Of a stretch of 64,000 nt of DNA, positions 40,802-48,894 are shown in pieces (position 1 is the first letter of the stretch; the number at the start of each line of letters is the position of its first letter). Source of the stretch: Poindextera sp041691315 (lineage in GTDB: Bacteria; Pseudomonadota; Alphaproteobacteria; Caulobacterales; Caulobacteraceae); contig JBEPUW010000009.1 in assembly GCA_041691315.1 (NCBI GenBank), positions 41,318-105,317 on the forward strand, read 5' to 3'. Position numbers and translations under genes: made by a program. The notes below the pieces were generated by a model. It was given only the letters and a program-made list of their open reading frames with translations. It was not told where the DNA came from and did no database searches.

Positions 40802-43332
40802 GCGAGCGCGGCGAGCTTGACGGTGGGCACGGCGTTGGCGCCTTGCAGGAAATAGCGCTCGGCGATGGCGTCGGAGAGCCGCATCAGGGTCTGTTCGAAC
40901 ACCAGAACCCGCTCGGCATGCAGGCCCCCGGCATCTTCGGTCTCCACCGCGGAGGCCAGAGGCAAAAGGATGCGGTTCGGCTCTTCCAGCATGCCGTCGT
41001 CCTGCAGCGACGGCAGGGCCGCCAGGTGCGCCTTGATCTCGCAGACCTGGAAGGCCAGCGAGCGGGTGTTGAAGGGGTCGAGCATGACCATGTCGCGCGC
41101 CGGCACCAGGGCCAGGCCGACCAGATAGCGGGCGCGATAGGTGATCTGGCTGTCGGCCAAGTCGAGCAGCAGGTCGAGGTCGTCGATGGTGGCGTCGGAA
41201 TCGGCCAACCGGCGGGTGAACTGGCAGATGTTGATCCCTCGCTCGATGCGCCGGCCCATGTCCAGGAAGCGCCAGCCGGGGCCGCGGTTCATGTTCTCCT
41301 GCGACAGGCCCGACAACGCCGCCAGAATCTGCAGGGCGCGTTCGACCTGCTGCAGGATGCCGGCTTCGGAGAGGACGCCGCCGGCGCTCTCCTCCAGCCG
41401 GCTCTCGAGATTGAGCAGCAGGGTCCAGAAGTCCGCCGACAGCCGCTCGCGCATGCTGGCGGCGGTGCGGCGCGCCGAGCGCACCAGGCGGATGACCGAG
41501 CCGCCCATTTCGCGCTCGTGCATCGCGGCGTTGGCGGCGTCGAGGGCTCGGCCGCCCACCCCCTCCTCGTCCAAGGCCCCGCAGGCGACCAGGATCTGGC
41601 GCAAGCGGTCCAGGGTCTCGCCGGTGGTATGCATCGCGGCTTCGGAATCCATCAGGCTGGTGCAGAGGCTGCGCACCAGCCTGAGCGTCGCCTCGGCGCG
41701 CTCGAGATAGCGGCCGAGCCAGAACAGGTTGTCGGCCGCCCGGCTGGGCAGGTTGCCCAGGATGCGCCGCACCTTCACCTGGTCGGCGCCGGTCAAGAGG
41801 CTGATGCGCGGCACCGGCTTGTCGGCGATGACCCAGACGTCGGAGGTGCGCGCGTCCTCCCCCATGGAGATGGCGCGCACGTCGGGATGGATGGAGGTGC
41901 GGCAAAACCCGCCCGGCATGACCCGCATGCCGTTGGGCGTCGCCGCCACATAGACACGCAGCACGAAGGGCGCAGGTTCAAGCCGACCGTCGCGCAGCAC
42001 CGGCGTGGTCGACAGCCGCACCACCTCCTGGCCGACGAAATCGCCCGGCCGGTCGTTGAAGCGCTGGATGAAGGCGTCGCGCTGCTCGGAGGTCAGGTCG
42101 GCCATCATGCGCGGCCGCGACGTCTTTCCGTCCGGTCCGAGGCCGTTGAAGGCCGGCGCGATGGCCAGTGAATTGAGCTCGCGCTCGACCAGCTCGCGTT
42201 CGGCCGGCTGGCCGCACCACCAGGTCGCCACATTGGGCATCTTCAGCTCTTCGCCCAGCAGCCGGCGGCAGAGCTTGGGCAGGAAGCCGAGCAGCGACTT
42301 GGACTCCAGCACGCCGGCGCCCGGCATGTTCAGCACAGCGACCCCGCCCTCGCGGATGGCTTCCAGCAGGCCGGGCACGCCCAGCCGCGACTTGCTGTTC
42401 AGCTCCAGCGGATCGACGAAGTCGGCGTCCACCCGGCGCAGGATGACGTCGGCGCGCTTCAGGCCGGCCACGGTGCGGACATAGGCGCGGCCGTCGCGGA
42501 CGATCAGGTCGTCGCCCTCGACCAGCAGAAAGCCCAGATAACGCGCCAGATGCGCCTGTTCGAAATAGGTCTCGCTGAACGGGCCAGGGGTTAAGAGGCA
42601 GATGCGCGGGTCGCTGCGGCCGGCGGCGGCGGCCAGGCCCTTGCGAAGCTCGTCGAAGAAGGGCGCCAGGCGCTGCACGTTCATGGCGTTGTAGAGGTTC
42701 GGATAGGCCCGGGAGAGGACCAGGCGGTTCTCCAGCGCGTAACCCGCGCCCGAAGGCGCCTGGGCGCGATCGTCCAGCACCCACCAGCGCCCGTCAGGCC
42801 CACGCCCCAGATCGGCGGCGTAGAGTTGCAGATAGCGCCCGCCCGGCGGCTTGACGCCGCGCATGGCGCGCACGAAGTCGGTCGAGCCGGTGATGGCCGA
42901 AGCCGGCAGGTCGCCTTCGCCGAACAGGCTGGCTTCGCCATAGAAGTCCTGCAGCAGGGCCTCCATCAGGGTGGCGCGCTGTTCGACGCCTGCAGCGATC
43001 TGCGCCCATTCGGCTTCGCTGAGCAGCAGCGGCAGCGGGTTGATCGGCCAGCTGCGCTCATTCTCTTCGCCATAGATGCGATAGGAGACGCCGGTGTCGC
43101 GGATATGCCGGGTGGCGAGGTTGAAGCGGCTGTCGAACTCGCCCTCCTCGTACTCGGCGAAGTCGCCGAGGAAGCAGAGCCAATAGTCGCGCGGGCCGCC
43201 GCCCGGCATCATCAGCTCGTCCGGGACCCCCGCGTAAGGCCGGTAATCGCGCAGCCAGCCGGACAGCCGCCGGGCGGAGACCGAGCCCAGGTTTTCCGCT
43301 CTGCGCTTTGCGGGGGAAGGCTCAGCGGCCAA
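40798..43332 (-). CDS. circularly permuted ATP-grasp / alpha-E fusion protein
   Basis: Middle gene of the operon, 844 residues. Residues about 80-470 are a circularly permuted ATP-grasp domain (blocks YGEENERSWPINPLPLLLS, RYLQLYAADLGRGPDGRWWVLDDRAQAPSGAGYALENR, LTPGPFSETYFEQAHLARYLG and RRVDADFVDPLEL). Residues about 530-840 are the alpha-helical alpha-E domain (LPSRAADNLFWLGRYLERAEATLRLVR ... NPFNTRSLAFQ-type end). In many bacteria these are separate proteins; here they are fused. Comparative genomics predicts a role in peptide-bond formation on a small peptide together with the transglutaminases. It overlaps the preceding gene by 11 bases. Confidence 0.88.
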   Translation of the reverse strand: MAAEPSPAKRRAENLGSVSARRLSGWLRDYRPYAGVPDELMMPGGGPRDYWLCFLGDFAEYEEGEFDSRFNLATRHIRDTGVSYRIYGEENERSWPINPLPLLLSEAEWAQIAAGVEQRATLMEALLQDFYGEASLFGEGDLPASAITGSTDFVRAMRGVKPPGGRYLQLYAADLGRGPDGRWWVLDDRAQAPSGAGYALENRLVLSRAYPNLYNAMNVQRLAPFFDELRKGLAAAAGRSDPRICLLTPGPFSETYFEQAHLARYLGFLLVEGDDLIVRDGRAYVRTVAGLKRADVILRRVDADFVDPLELNSKSRLGVPGLLEAIREGGVAVLNMPGAGVLESKSLLGFLPKLCRRLLGEELKMPNVATWWCGQPAERELVERELNSLAIAPAFNGLGPDGKTSRPRMMADLTSEQRDAFIQRFNDRPGDFVGQEVVRLSTTPVLRDGRLEPAPFVLRVYVAATPNGMRVMPGGFCRTSIHPDVRAISMGEDARTSDVWVIADKPVPRISLLTGADQVKVRRILGNLPSRAADNLFWLGRYLERAEATLRLVRSLCTSLMDSEAAMHTTGETLDRLRQILVACGALDEEGVGGRALDAANAAMHEREMGGSVIRLVRSARRTAASMRERLSADFWTLLLNLESRLEESAGGVLSEAGILQQVERALQILAALSGLSQENMNRGPGWRFLDMGRRIERGINICQFTRRLADSDATIDDLDLLLDLADSQITYRARYLVGLALVPARDMVMLDPFNTRSLAFQVCEIKAHLAALPSLQDDGMLEEPNRILLPLASAVETEDAGGLHAERVLVFEQTLMRLSDAIAERYFLQGANAVPTVKLAALA

Positions 43333-46300
43333 CGGGCATCCTCAGATCAAGGGTCAACGGGAACTCGTCCGTCGCCTCGGGTTGCGGTGGCGTCAGCACG
43401 CCTGGACTATGGCCATGGGCTTCGAACCGCGCCTCGCGCCGCGCCTGGGCCTCGTAGGAATTGACCGGAAAGGTATCATAGCTTCGCCCGCCCTGATGGG
43501 CGACATGATAGACGCAGCCGCCCAGCGACCGCTGATTGGCCCGATCGACGATGTCGAGGGTCAGCGGCGCATCGATCGCAAGGTTCGGATGCAGGCCGCT
43601 GGGCAGCTTCCAGGCCTTGTAGCGGACCCCGGCGACCGCCTGCATCGAGACACCGGTCGGCGTCATCGGCAGGACGCGGCGATTGCAGGTGATCATGTGG
43701 CGCGCGGGGTTGAAGCCGTCGGCCAGCACCTGCAGCCGCTCGACCGAGGAGTCCACGAACCGCACCGTGCCAGACGTGCCGCCCTCCTCGCCCATGACGT
43801 GCCACGGCTCCAGCGCATGGCGCAGCTCCAGGCTGACGGCGCCGTACTGAACGCGGCCATGCACTGGAAATCGGAAGGCCAGTTGCGCCGCGTACCAGTG
43901 GGGATCGAAGGCGTAGCCGGCCCGCTTCAGGTCGGCCAGCACGCTCAGGAAGTCGTTCCAGACGAAGTGCGGCAGCATGAAGCGGTCGTGCAGGCTGGTT
44001 CCCCAGCGCACCAGCCGCCCAACTTGCGGCTCGCGCCAGAACCAGGCGATCAGTCCACGGAGCAACAACTGCTGCGCCAGGTTCATCCGCGCGTCGGGCG
44101 GCATCTCGAAGCCGCGGAATTCCAGCAGGCCGAGCCGCCCGGTCGGGCCGTCCGGCGAATAGAGTTTGTCGATGCAGATCTCTGTGCGGTGGGTATTGCC
44201 GCTGACGTCGACCAGCAGGTTGCGCAACAGCCGGTCGACCAGCCAGGGCGCCGGCGGTTTGCCGTCGTCCGGCGCCGGGATCATGCCCAGGGCCAGGTCG
44301 AGTTCGTAGAGCAGGTCGTTGCGCGCCTCGTCGACCCGCGGCGCCTGGCTGGTCGGACCTATGAACAGGCCGGAGAACAGGTAGGAGAGCGCCGGATGGC
44401 GCTGCCAGTAGAGCAGCAGGCTCTTCAACAGGTCCGGTCGGCGCAGGAAGGGAGAGTCGCCCGGGCTGGCGCCGCCGACCACCACATGCGCGCCGCCGCC
44501 GGTACCGGTGTGGCGGCCGTCGATCATGAACTTGTCGGCGCCCAGGCGGCAGGCGCGGGCGTCCTCATAGACCCCGGTGGTGATTGCCACCGCCTCGCGC
44601 CAGTTGGCGGCCGGCTGCACATTGACCTCGATGACGCCGGGGTCGGGGGTCACCTTCAGGACGCCGATGCGGCGATCATCCGGCGGCGGATAGCCCTCGA
44701 TCCGCACCGGGACGCCCTGGGCGGCGACCTCGAGGTGCGCCACCAGCTCCAGATAATCCTCCACCCGGGCCAGCGGCGGCATAAAGACATAGAGGAAGCC
44801 GTCGCGCGGCTCGACGGTCAGCGCCGTGCGCACGATGACCGGCTTTTCCATCGGCTTGGCCGCACTCGCCGGCGTCGGCGCGGCGTAGACCGCGTCCAGG
44901 TTCGGCAGCGCCGGGCGCTCCTCGTACGGATCAAGCGGCGTGATGTAGGGATAGTCCTTGGGCTTCACCCTGGGCAGGGCGCCCAGCGGCAGGCGCAGAC
45001 CCACCGGCGAATCGCCAGGCGCCAGGTAGAGCGCCTTGCGCTTGAACGTCCAGGCCTCGCTCAGCCAGCCGGTCCCCTCCGCCTTGGCCAGCGGCCGGCG
45101 CAGTGGCAGCACATAGCCCACCGCCTTGGACAGGCCGCCGGTCATGGCGCGGCGTAGGGTGTCGCGGGCGTCCTCGTCGTCGAGGGCTTCGTCGCTCAGT
45201 TTTACGTCCGCCGGCAGGTCGCCCTCGGCCTTGATGGCGTGCAGCGGGTCCTCGCGCGCCGGCAGCGCGTGCGTCGGATCGACACCCAGCCTGAGCGCCA
45301 GGCGATGGATCAGGGCATGCGCCTCGGCTGCGGTGGCGGTGGACTTGGAGCCGCCGCCGTCTGCGTCGCGCCAGACCGGTTTGCCGTCGCGCCGCCAGAA
45401 CAAGCCCAGCGCCCAGCGCGGCAGCGGCTCGCCTGGGTACCACTTGCCCTGGCCATGATGCAGCAGGCCGCCGCGGCCGAACCGGGTGCGCAGGCGGTCG
45501 ATCAGCTGGCCGGCGATCACTGGCTTGGTCGGGCCGGAGGCGTCGGTATTCCACTCCGCCGCCTCGAAATCGTCGATGGAGACGAAGGTCGGCTCGCCGC
45601 CCATGGTCAGGCGCACGTCGTTCGTCTGCATCTGGGTCTCGATCCGCCGTCCCAGCCGGTCGAGCGCCGCCCAGTCCGGGTCCTCGAACGGCTTGGTGAT
45701 GCGGATCTCGTCCACCAGCCGCTGGACGTTCATCTCGAACTCGAACTCGCTCTGGCCGCCGCCACTGACCGCGCCGGTGATCGGCGCCGAGTTGCGATAG
45801 TGCGGCGAGGCGGCCAGCGGCAGATGCCCCTCGCCGCACAACAGGCCTGAGGTGGCATCGAAGCCGATCCAGCCGGCGCCGGGAATATAGACCTCGGCCC
45901 AGGCGTGCAGGTCTGTGAAGTCGACCTGGGTTCCCTGCGCCCCGTCGACCGGATCGATGTCGGCCTTGAGCTGGATCAGGTAGCCGGAGACGAAACGGGC
46001 GGCGAGGCCGAGCTTGCGCAGCATCTGCACCAGCAGCCAGGCGCTGTCGCGGCACGAGCCCGAGCCCGACGCCAGGGTCTCGTCCGGGGTCTGCACCCCC
46101 GGCTCCATGCGCACCACATAGGCGACGCGTCGCTGGACCTGCGCGTTCAGCCCGACCAGGAAGTCGATGGTCCGCTCGCCGTGCGGCGCCAGCGCCGCGA
46201 GCGCGGCATCCAAGAGCGGCCCGTCGTCATCGACCTGACGATAGGCGGCCAGGTCGCCGGCGAGATCGTCGGCGTAGGCGAATGGCAGCACCTCGGCATA

Positions 46301-46591
46301 GGGTTCGATGAAGAAGTCGAACGGGTTGATCACTGAAATCTCGGCGGTCAGGTCGACGGTGACGCTGAACTCGGTGGTCCGCTCCGGAAAGACCAGCCGC
46401 GCCAGCCAGTTGCCGTGCGGGTCCTGCTGCCAGTTGATGAAGTGGTTGGCCGGCGTGACGGTCAGCGAATAGCTCGGGATGCGCGTCCGGCAATGTGGCG
46501 CCGGCCGCAACCGCACGACCTGGGGCCCCAGCTCGACCAGCCGATCGTAGCGATAGCGGGTCACATGATGCAGGGCGGCGGTGACCGACAG
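43322..46591 (-). CDS. large transglutaminase-domain protein with DUF2126
   Basis: First gene of the operon, about 1089 residues. The N-terminal transglutaminase has Cys in GSGSCRDSAWLLVQMLRKLG, His in DLHAWAEVYIPGAGW and Asp in IGFDATSG. From about residue 310 the DUF2126 region follows (VRLTMGGEPTFVSIDD, GRGGLLHHGQGKWYPGEPLPRWALGL, RHTGTGGGAHVVVGG, RFMLPHFVWNDF). Homologues begin (M)(S)xxxALHHVTRYRYDR. Here those residues are encoded upstream of the first standard start (GTG at 46564), and the only well-placed codon is a CTG at 46591 with AGGAG six bases upstream, so a CTG start is proposed. Confidence 0.85.
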   Translation of the reverse strand: MSVTAALHHVTRYRYDRLVELGPQVVRLRPAPHCRTRIPSYSLTVTPANHFINWQQDPHGNWLARLVFPERTTEFSVTVDLTAEISVINPFDFFIEPYAEVLPFAYADDLAGDLAAYRQVDDDGPLLDAALAALAPHGERTIDFLVGLNAQVQRRVAYVVRMEPGVQTPDETLASGSGSCRDSAWLLVQMLRKLGLAARFVSGYLIQLKADIDPVDGAQGTQVDFTDLHAWAEVYIPGAGWIGFDATSGLLCGEGHLPLAASPHYRNSAPITGAVSGGGQSEFEFEMNVQRLVDEIRITKPFEDPDWAALDRLGRRIETQMQTNDVRLTMGGEPTFVSIDDFEAAEWNTDASGPTKPVIAGQLIDRLRTRFGRGGLLHHGQGKWYPGEPLPRWALGLFWRRDGKPVWRDADGGGSKSTATAAEAHALIHRLALRLGVDPTHALPAREDPLHAIKAEGDLPADVKLSDEALDDEDARDTLRRAMTGGLSKAVGYVLPLRRPLAKAEGTGWLSEAWTFKRKALYLAPGDSPVGLRLPLGALPRVKPKDYPYITPLDPYEERPALPNLDAVYAAPTPASAAKPMEKPVIVRTALTVEPRDGFLYVFMPPLARVEDYLELVAHLEVAAQGVPVRIEGYPPPDDRRIGVLKVTPDPGVIEVNVQPAANWREAVAITTGVYEDARACRLGADKFMIDGRHTGTGGGAHVVVGGASPGDSPFLRRPDLLKSLLLYWQRHPALSYLFSGLFIGPTSQAPRVDEARNDLLYELDLALGMIPAPDDGKPPAPWLVDRLLRNLLVDVSGNTHRTEICIDKLYSPDGPTGRLGLLEFRGFEMPPDARMNLAQQLLLRGLIAWFWREPQVGRLVRWGTSLHDRFMLPHFVWNDFLSVLADLKRAGYAFDPHWYAAQLAFRFPVHGRVQYGAVSLELRHALEPWHVMGEEGGTSGTVRFVDSSVERLQVLADGFNPARHMITCNRRVLPMTPTGVSMQAVAGVRYKAWKLPSGLHPNLAIDAPLTLDIVDRANQRSLGGCVYHVAHQGGRSYDTFPVNSYEAQARREARFEAHGHSPGVLTPPQPEATDEFPLTLDLRMPVGR

Positions 46592-46712
46592 GGCGATCTC
46601 CTGGTTCGAGGAAGCGGGACTTGAACGCCCGAGGGAGTCCTAGCGACCAATCGACGGTATTCACAAGGAATTGCGGCGCATCGCACGCCAGCGCGCAGGC
46701 CCTGGCCCTTTC

Positions 46713-47882
46713 TTAGGCGCCCGTCGTCGCCGCGACCGTGGCGGCGATGAAGCCGCCGCCCAGGACGCGCGAGGGCGCGGTCGCGTCGTAGAGCACGCAG
46801 GCCTGGCCGGGGGCGACGCCCTCTTCCGGCATATCGAACACCACCCTCACCTCGCCGTCGGCCACGGCCAGGCGCGCCGGCGCCGGGTCGCGGGTCGAGC
46901 GGACGCGGGCCAGCACGGCGCGCCCGGTCGCGGCCGCGATGGTCGGCTCGTCACCCAGCCAGTTGATTTCCTTCAGGGACAGCGACGCGGTCAGCAGCGC
47001 CTCGCGCGGGCCGACGATAACCTGGCGCGCGACCGGGTCCAATCGGACCACGAACAGCGGATCGCCGATGGCGACGTTCAGGCCGCGCCGCTGGCCGACC
47101 GTGTAGCGGCTGACGCCTTCGTGGCGGCCGAGGACGCGGCCATCGACGTGCACGATTTCGCCCGCCGCGCGCCCTTGCGGGCGCAGCCGGTCGATCACCG
47201 TCGTGTAGCGGCCTTCCGGCACGAAACAGATGTCCTGGCTGTCCGGCTTGTCTGCCACGGCCAGGCCGAGCTCGCCGGCGACCTGGCGCACCACCGGCTT
47301 GGGCAGGCCGCCCAGCGGAAAGCGCAGGAAGTCGAGCTGGTCGCGGCGGGTGGCGAACAGGAAATAGGACTGATCGCGCGCCGGATCGACCGCGCGGTGC
47401 AGCTCGGGCCCGTGCGCACCGACCAGGCGGCGGACATAGTGACCGGTCGCCATGGCCTGAGCGCCCAGGTCGCGGGCGGTGTCGAGCAGGTCGCGGAACT
47501 TGACCGTCTGGTTGCAGCGCACGCAGGGGATCGGCGTCTCGCCGCGCAGATAGGCGTCGGCGAAGTCCTCCATCACCGCCTCGCGAAAGCGGCTCTCATA
47601 GTCTAGCACATAGTGCGGCATGCCGATGGCCTCGGCGGCGGCGCGGGCGTCGTGGATATCCTGGCCAGCGCAGCAGGCGCCCTTCTTCTGCACCGCCGCG
47701 CCGTGATCGTAGAGCTGCAGGGTGACGCCGACCGCCTCATAGCCGGCGCGCTTGACCAGGGCCGCGGTGACCGTCGAGTCGACCCCGCCGGACATGGCGA
47801 CCAGCACGCGCGCGCCCTTGGGCAGGGCGACCTCGGCGGCCGCCACGGCGATGGCGTCGGTTTCGGCGATGTCGAGCGGCAT
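46713..47882 (-). CDS. mnmA: tRNA-specific 2-thiouridylase MnmA
   Basis: Makes the 2-thio group of U34 in tRNAs for Lys, Glu and Gln, using ATP and sulfur relayed from IscS. The product is 389 residues. PP-loop motif SGGVDST (residues 31-37); CCAGQDIHDARAAAEAIGMPHYVLDYE; the catalytic Cys pair in IPCVRCNQTVKF and SQDICFVPEG; C-terminal barrel with PLFVVRLDPVARQVIVGP. It lies downstream of flgL with a 70-base gap on the same strand, and before the transglutaminase operon. Nothing is odd about it. Confidence 0.96.
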   Translation of the reverse strand: MPLDIAETDAIAVAAAEVALPKGARVLVAMSGGVDSTVTAALVKRAGYEAVGVTLQLYDHGAAVQKKGACCAGQDIHDARAAAEAIGMPHYVLDYESRFREAVMEDFADAYLRGETPIPCVRCNQTVKFRDLLDTARDLGAQAMATGHYVRRLVGAHGPELHRAVDPARDQSYFLFATRRDQLDFLRFPLGGLPKPVVRQVAGELGLAVADKPDSQDICFVPEGRYTTVIDRLRPQGRAAGEIVHVDGRVLGRHEGVSRYTVGQRRGLNVAIGDPLFVVRLDPVARQVIVGPREALLTASLSLKEINWLGDEPTIAAATGRAVLARVRSTRDPAPARLAVADGEVRVVFDMPEEGVAPGQACVLYDATAPSRVLGGGFIAATVAATTGA

Positions 47883-47952
47883 GATGGATCTTTGGCGAAA
47901 CGAGCCGCCAATCTAGCGATTGCCGCCCGGCTTTGCGAGGCCGGGGCCTGGT

Positions 47953-48891
47953 TCAGTGGCCGCTGGCGGTCAGCACGTTGAGCAGCGAGGTGTTCTGCAG
48001 CGCCAGGAAGACCTGGGCCGAGGCCTGGATGGCCAGCTGCGCCTCCTGAAGATTCGCCGTGGCCTGGGCGACGTTGGCGGCGGCGATGTTGCCGATCATC
48101 GTGCCCAGGGTGTTCTGCTGGTCGGTCAGGTCGGTCTGGGTGTTGGTGACCTGGGTCTGGACCCCGCCATTCTGGGCCGCCTGGCCGTTCAGCGTGCTGG
48201 CGGCGGTGTTCAGGCTGGCGATCTGCCCCTGCAGAAAAGTGATCTGGGTCGCGGTCAGCTGGCCGCTGAACGGGCCGTTGGGACCATTGTTGAAGTTCTG
48301 AATCGCCTGCAGGGCGGTCATCAGCGGCGTGCCCAGATTGCTGGCCAGGAAGCCGGTCTGGACGGTGGTGTTCTGGTTGATCTGGTTCGACGTGGCCTGC
48401 TGGTCGTTCTTGAATATGCTGGCCACCGAGGGCGCGGACGCCAGCGCGCTCATCGAATTGGCGCTGACCGGCGGGGTGTTCACCTGGCCGCCGGCGAAGA
48501 CATACTCGCCATTATAGGTGCTGTTCAGCCCGTCGGCGGCGTTCTGAAACTGAACTTCCAGCTGCTGCATCAGGGTGTCGCCGGTATTGTTGGCGATCGC
48601 CGCGTTGATCGCGTGGCTGGCCCCGGTGGCGGCGCCGGCGACCTGTTGCAGGCCGGTGTCCTGGGTGGTCAGCTTGTTGGCCAGGATCGTGTCCTGGCTG
48701 AGAAAGGCTGAGACCTGATTGTTGACGGTCTGCATGGCGTTCAGGGTCTCGGCGTGCGCCGCATAGCCCTGCAGATCGGTCGCGGTCTCGCCGCTGGAGA
48801 TCTGGTTGGAGGCGGTGCTGAGCTTGGTCTGCGCCTGCTGCATGTTGGCGATGACGGCCGCATAGGAATCGGCGGTGGAAATGCGTTGCAT
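47953..48891 (-). CDS. flgL: flagellar hook-filament junction protein FlgL
   Basis: Second hook-associated protein (HAP3), 312 residues, which links the hook-side FlgK ring to the filament. The N-terminal coiled coil (QRISTADSYAAVIANMQQAQTKLSTASNQISSGETATDLQGY) and the C-terminal flagellin-like helices (ATANLQEAQLAIQASAQVFLALQNTSLLNVL) are clear. It starts 3 bases after the flgK stop and is transcribed with it, from the sigma-54 promoter upstream of flgK. Confidence 0.93.
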   Translation of the reverse strand: MQRISTADSYAAVIANMQQAQTKLSTASNQISSGETATDLQGYAAHAETLNAMQTVNNQVSAFLSQDTILANKLTTQDTGLQQVAGAATGASHAINAAIANNTGDTLMQQLEVQFQNAADGLNSTYNGEYVFAGGQVNTPPVSANSMSALASAPSVASIFKNDQQATSNQINQNTTVQTGFLASNLGTPLMTALQAIQNFNNGPNGPFSGQLTATQITFLQGQIASLNTAASTLNGQAAQNGGVQTQVTNTQTDLTDQQNTLGTMIGNIAAANVAQATANLQEAQLAIQASAQVFLALQNTSLLNVLTASGH

Positions 48892-48894
48892 GAT

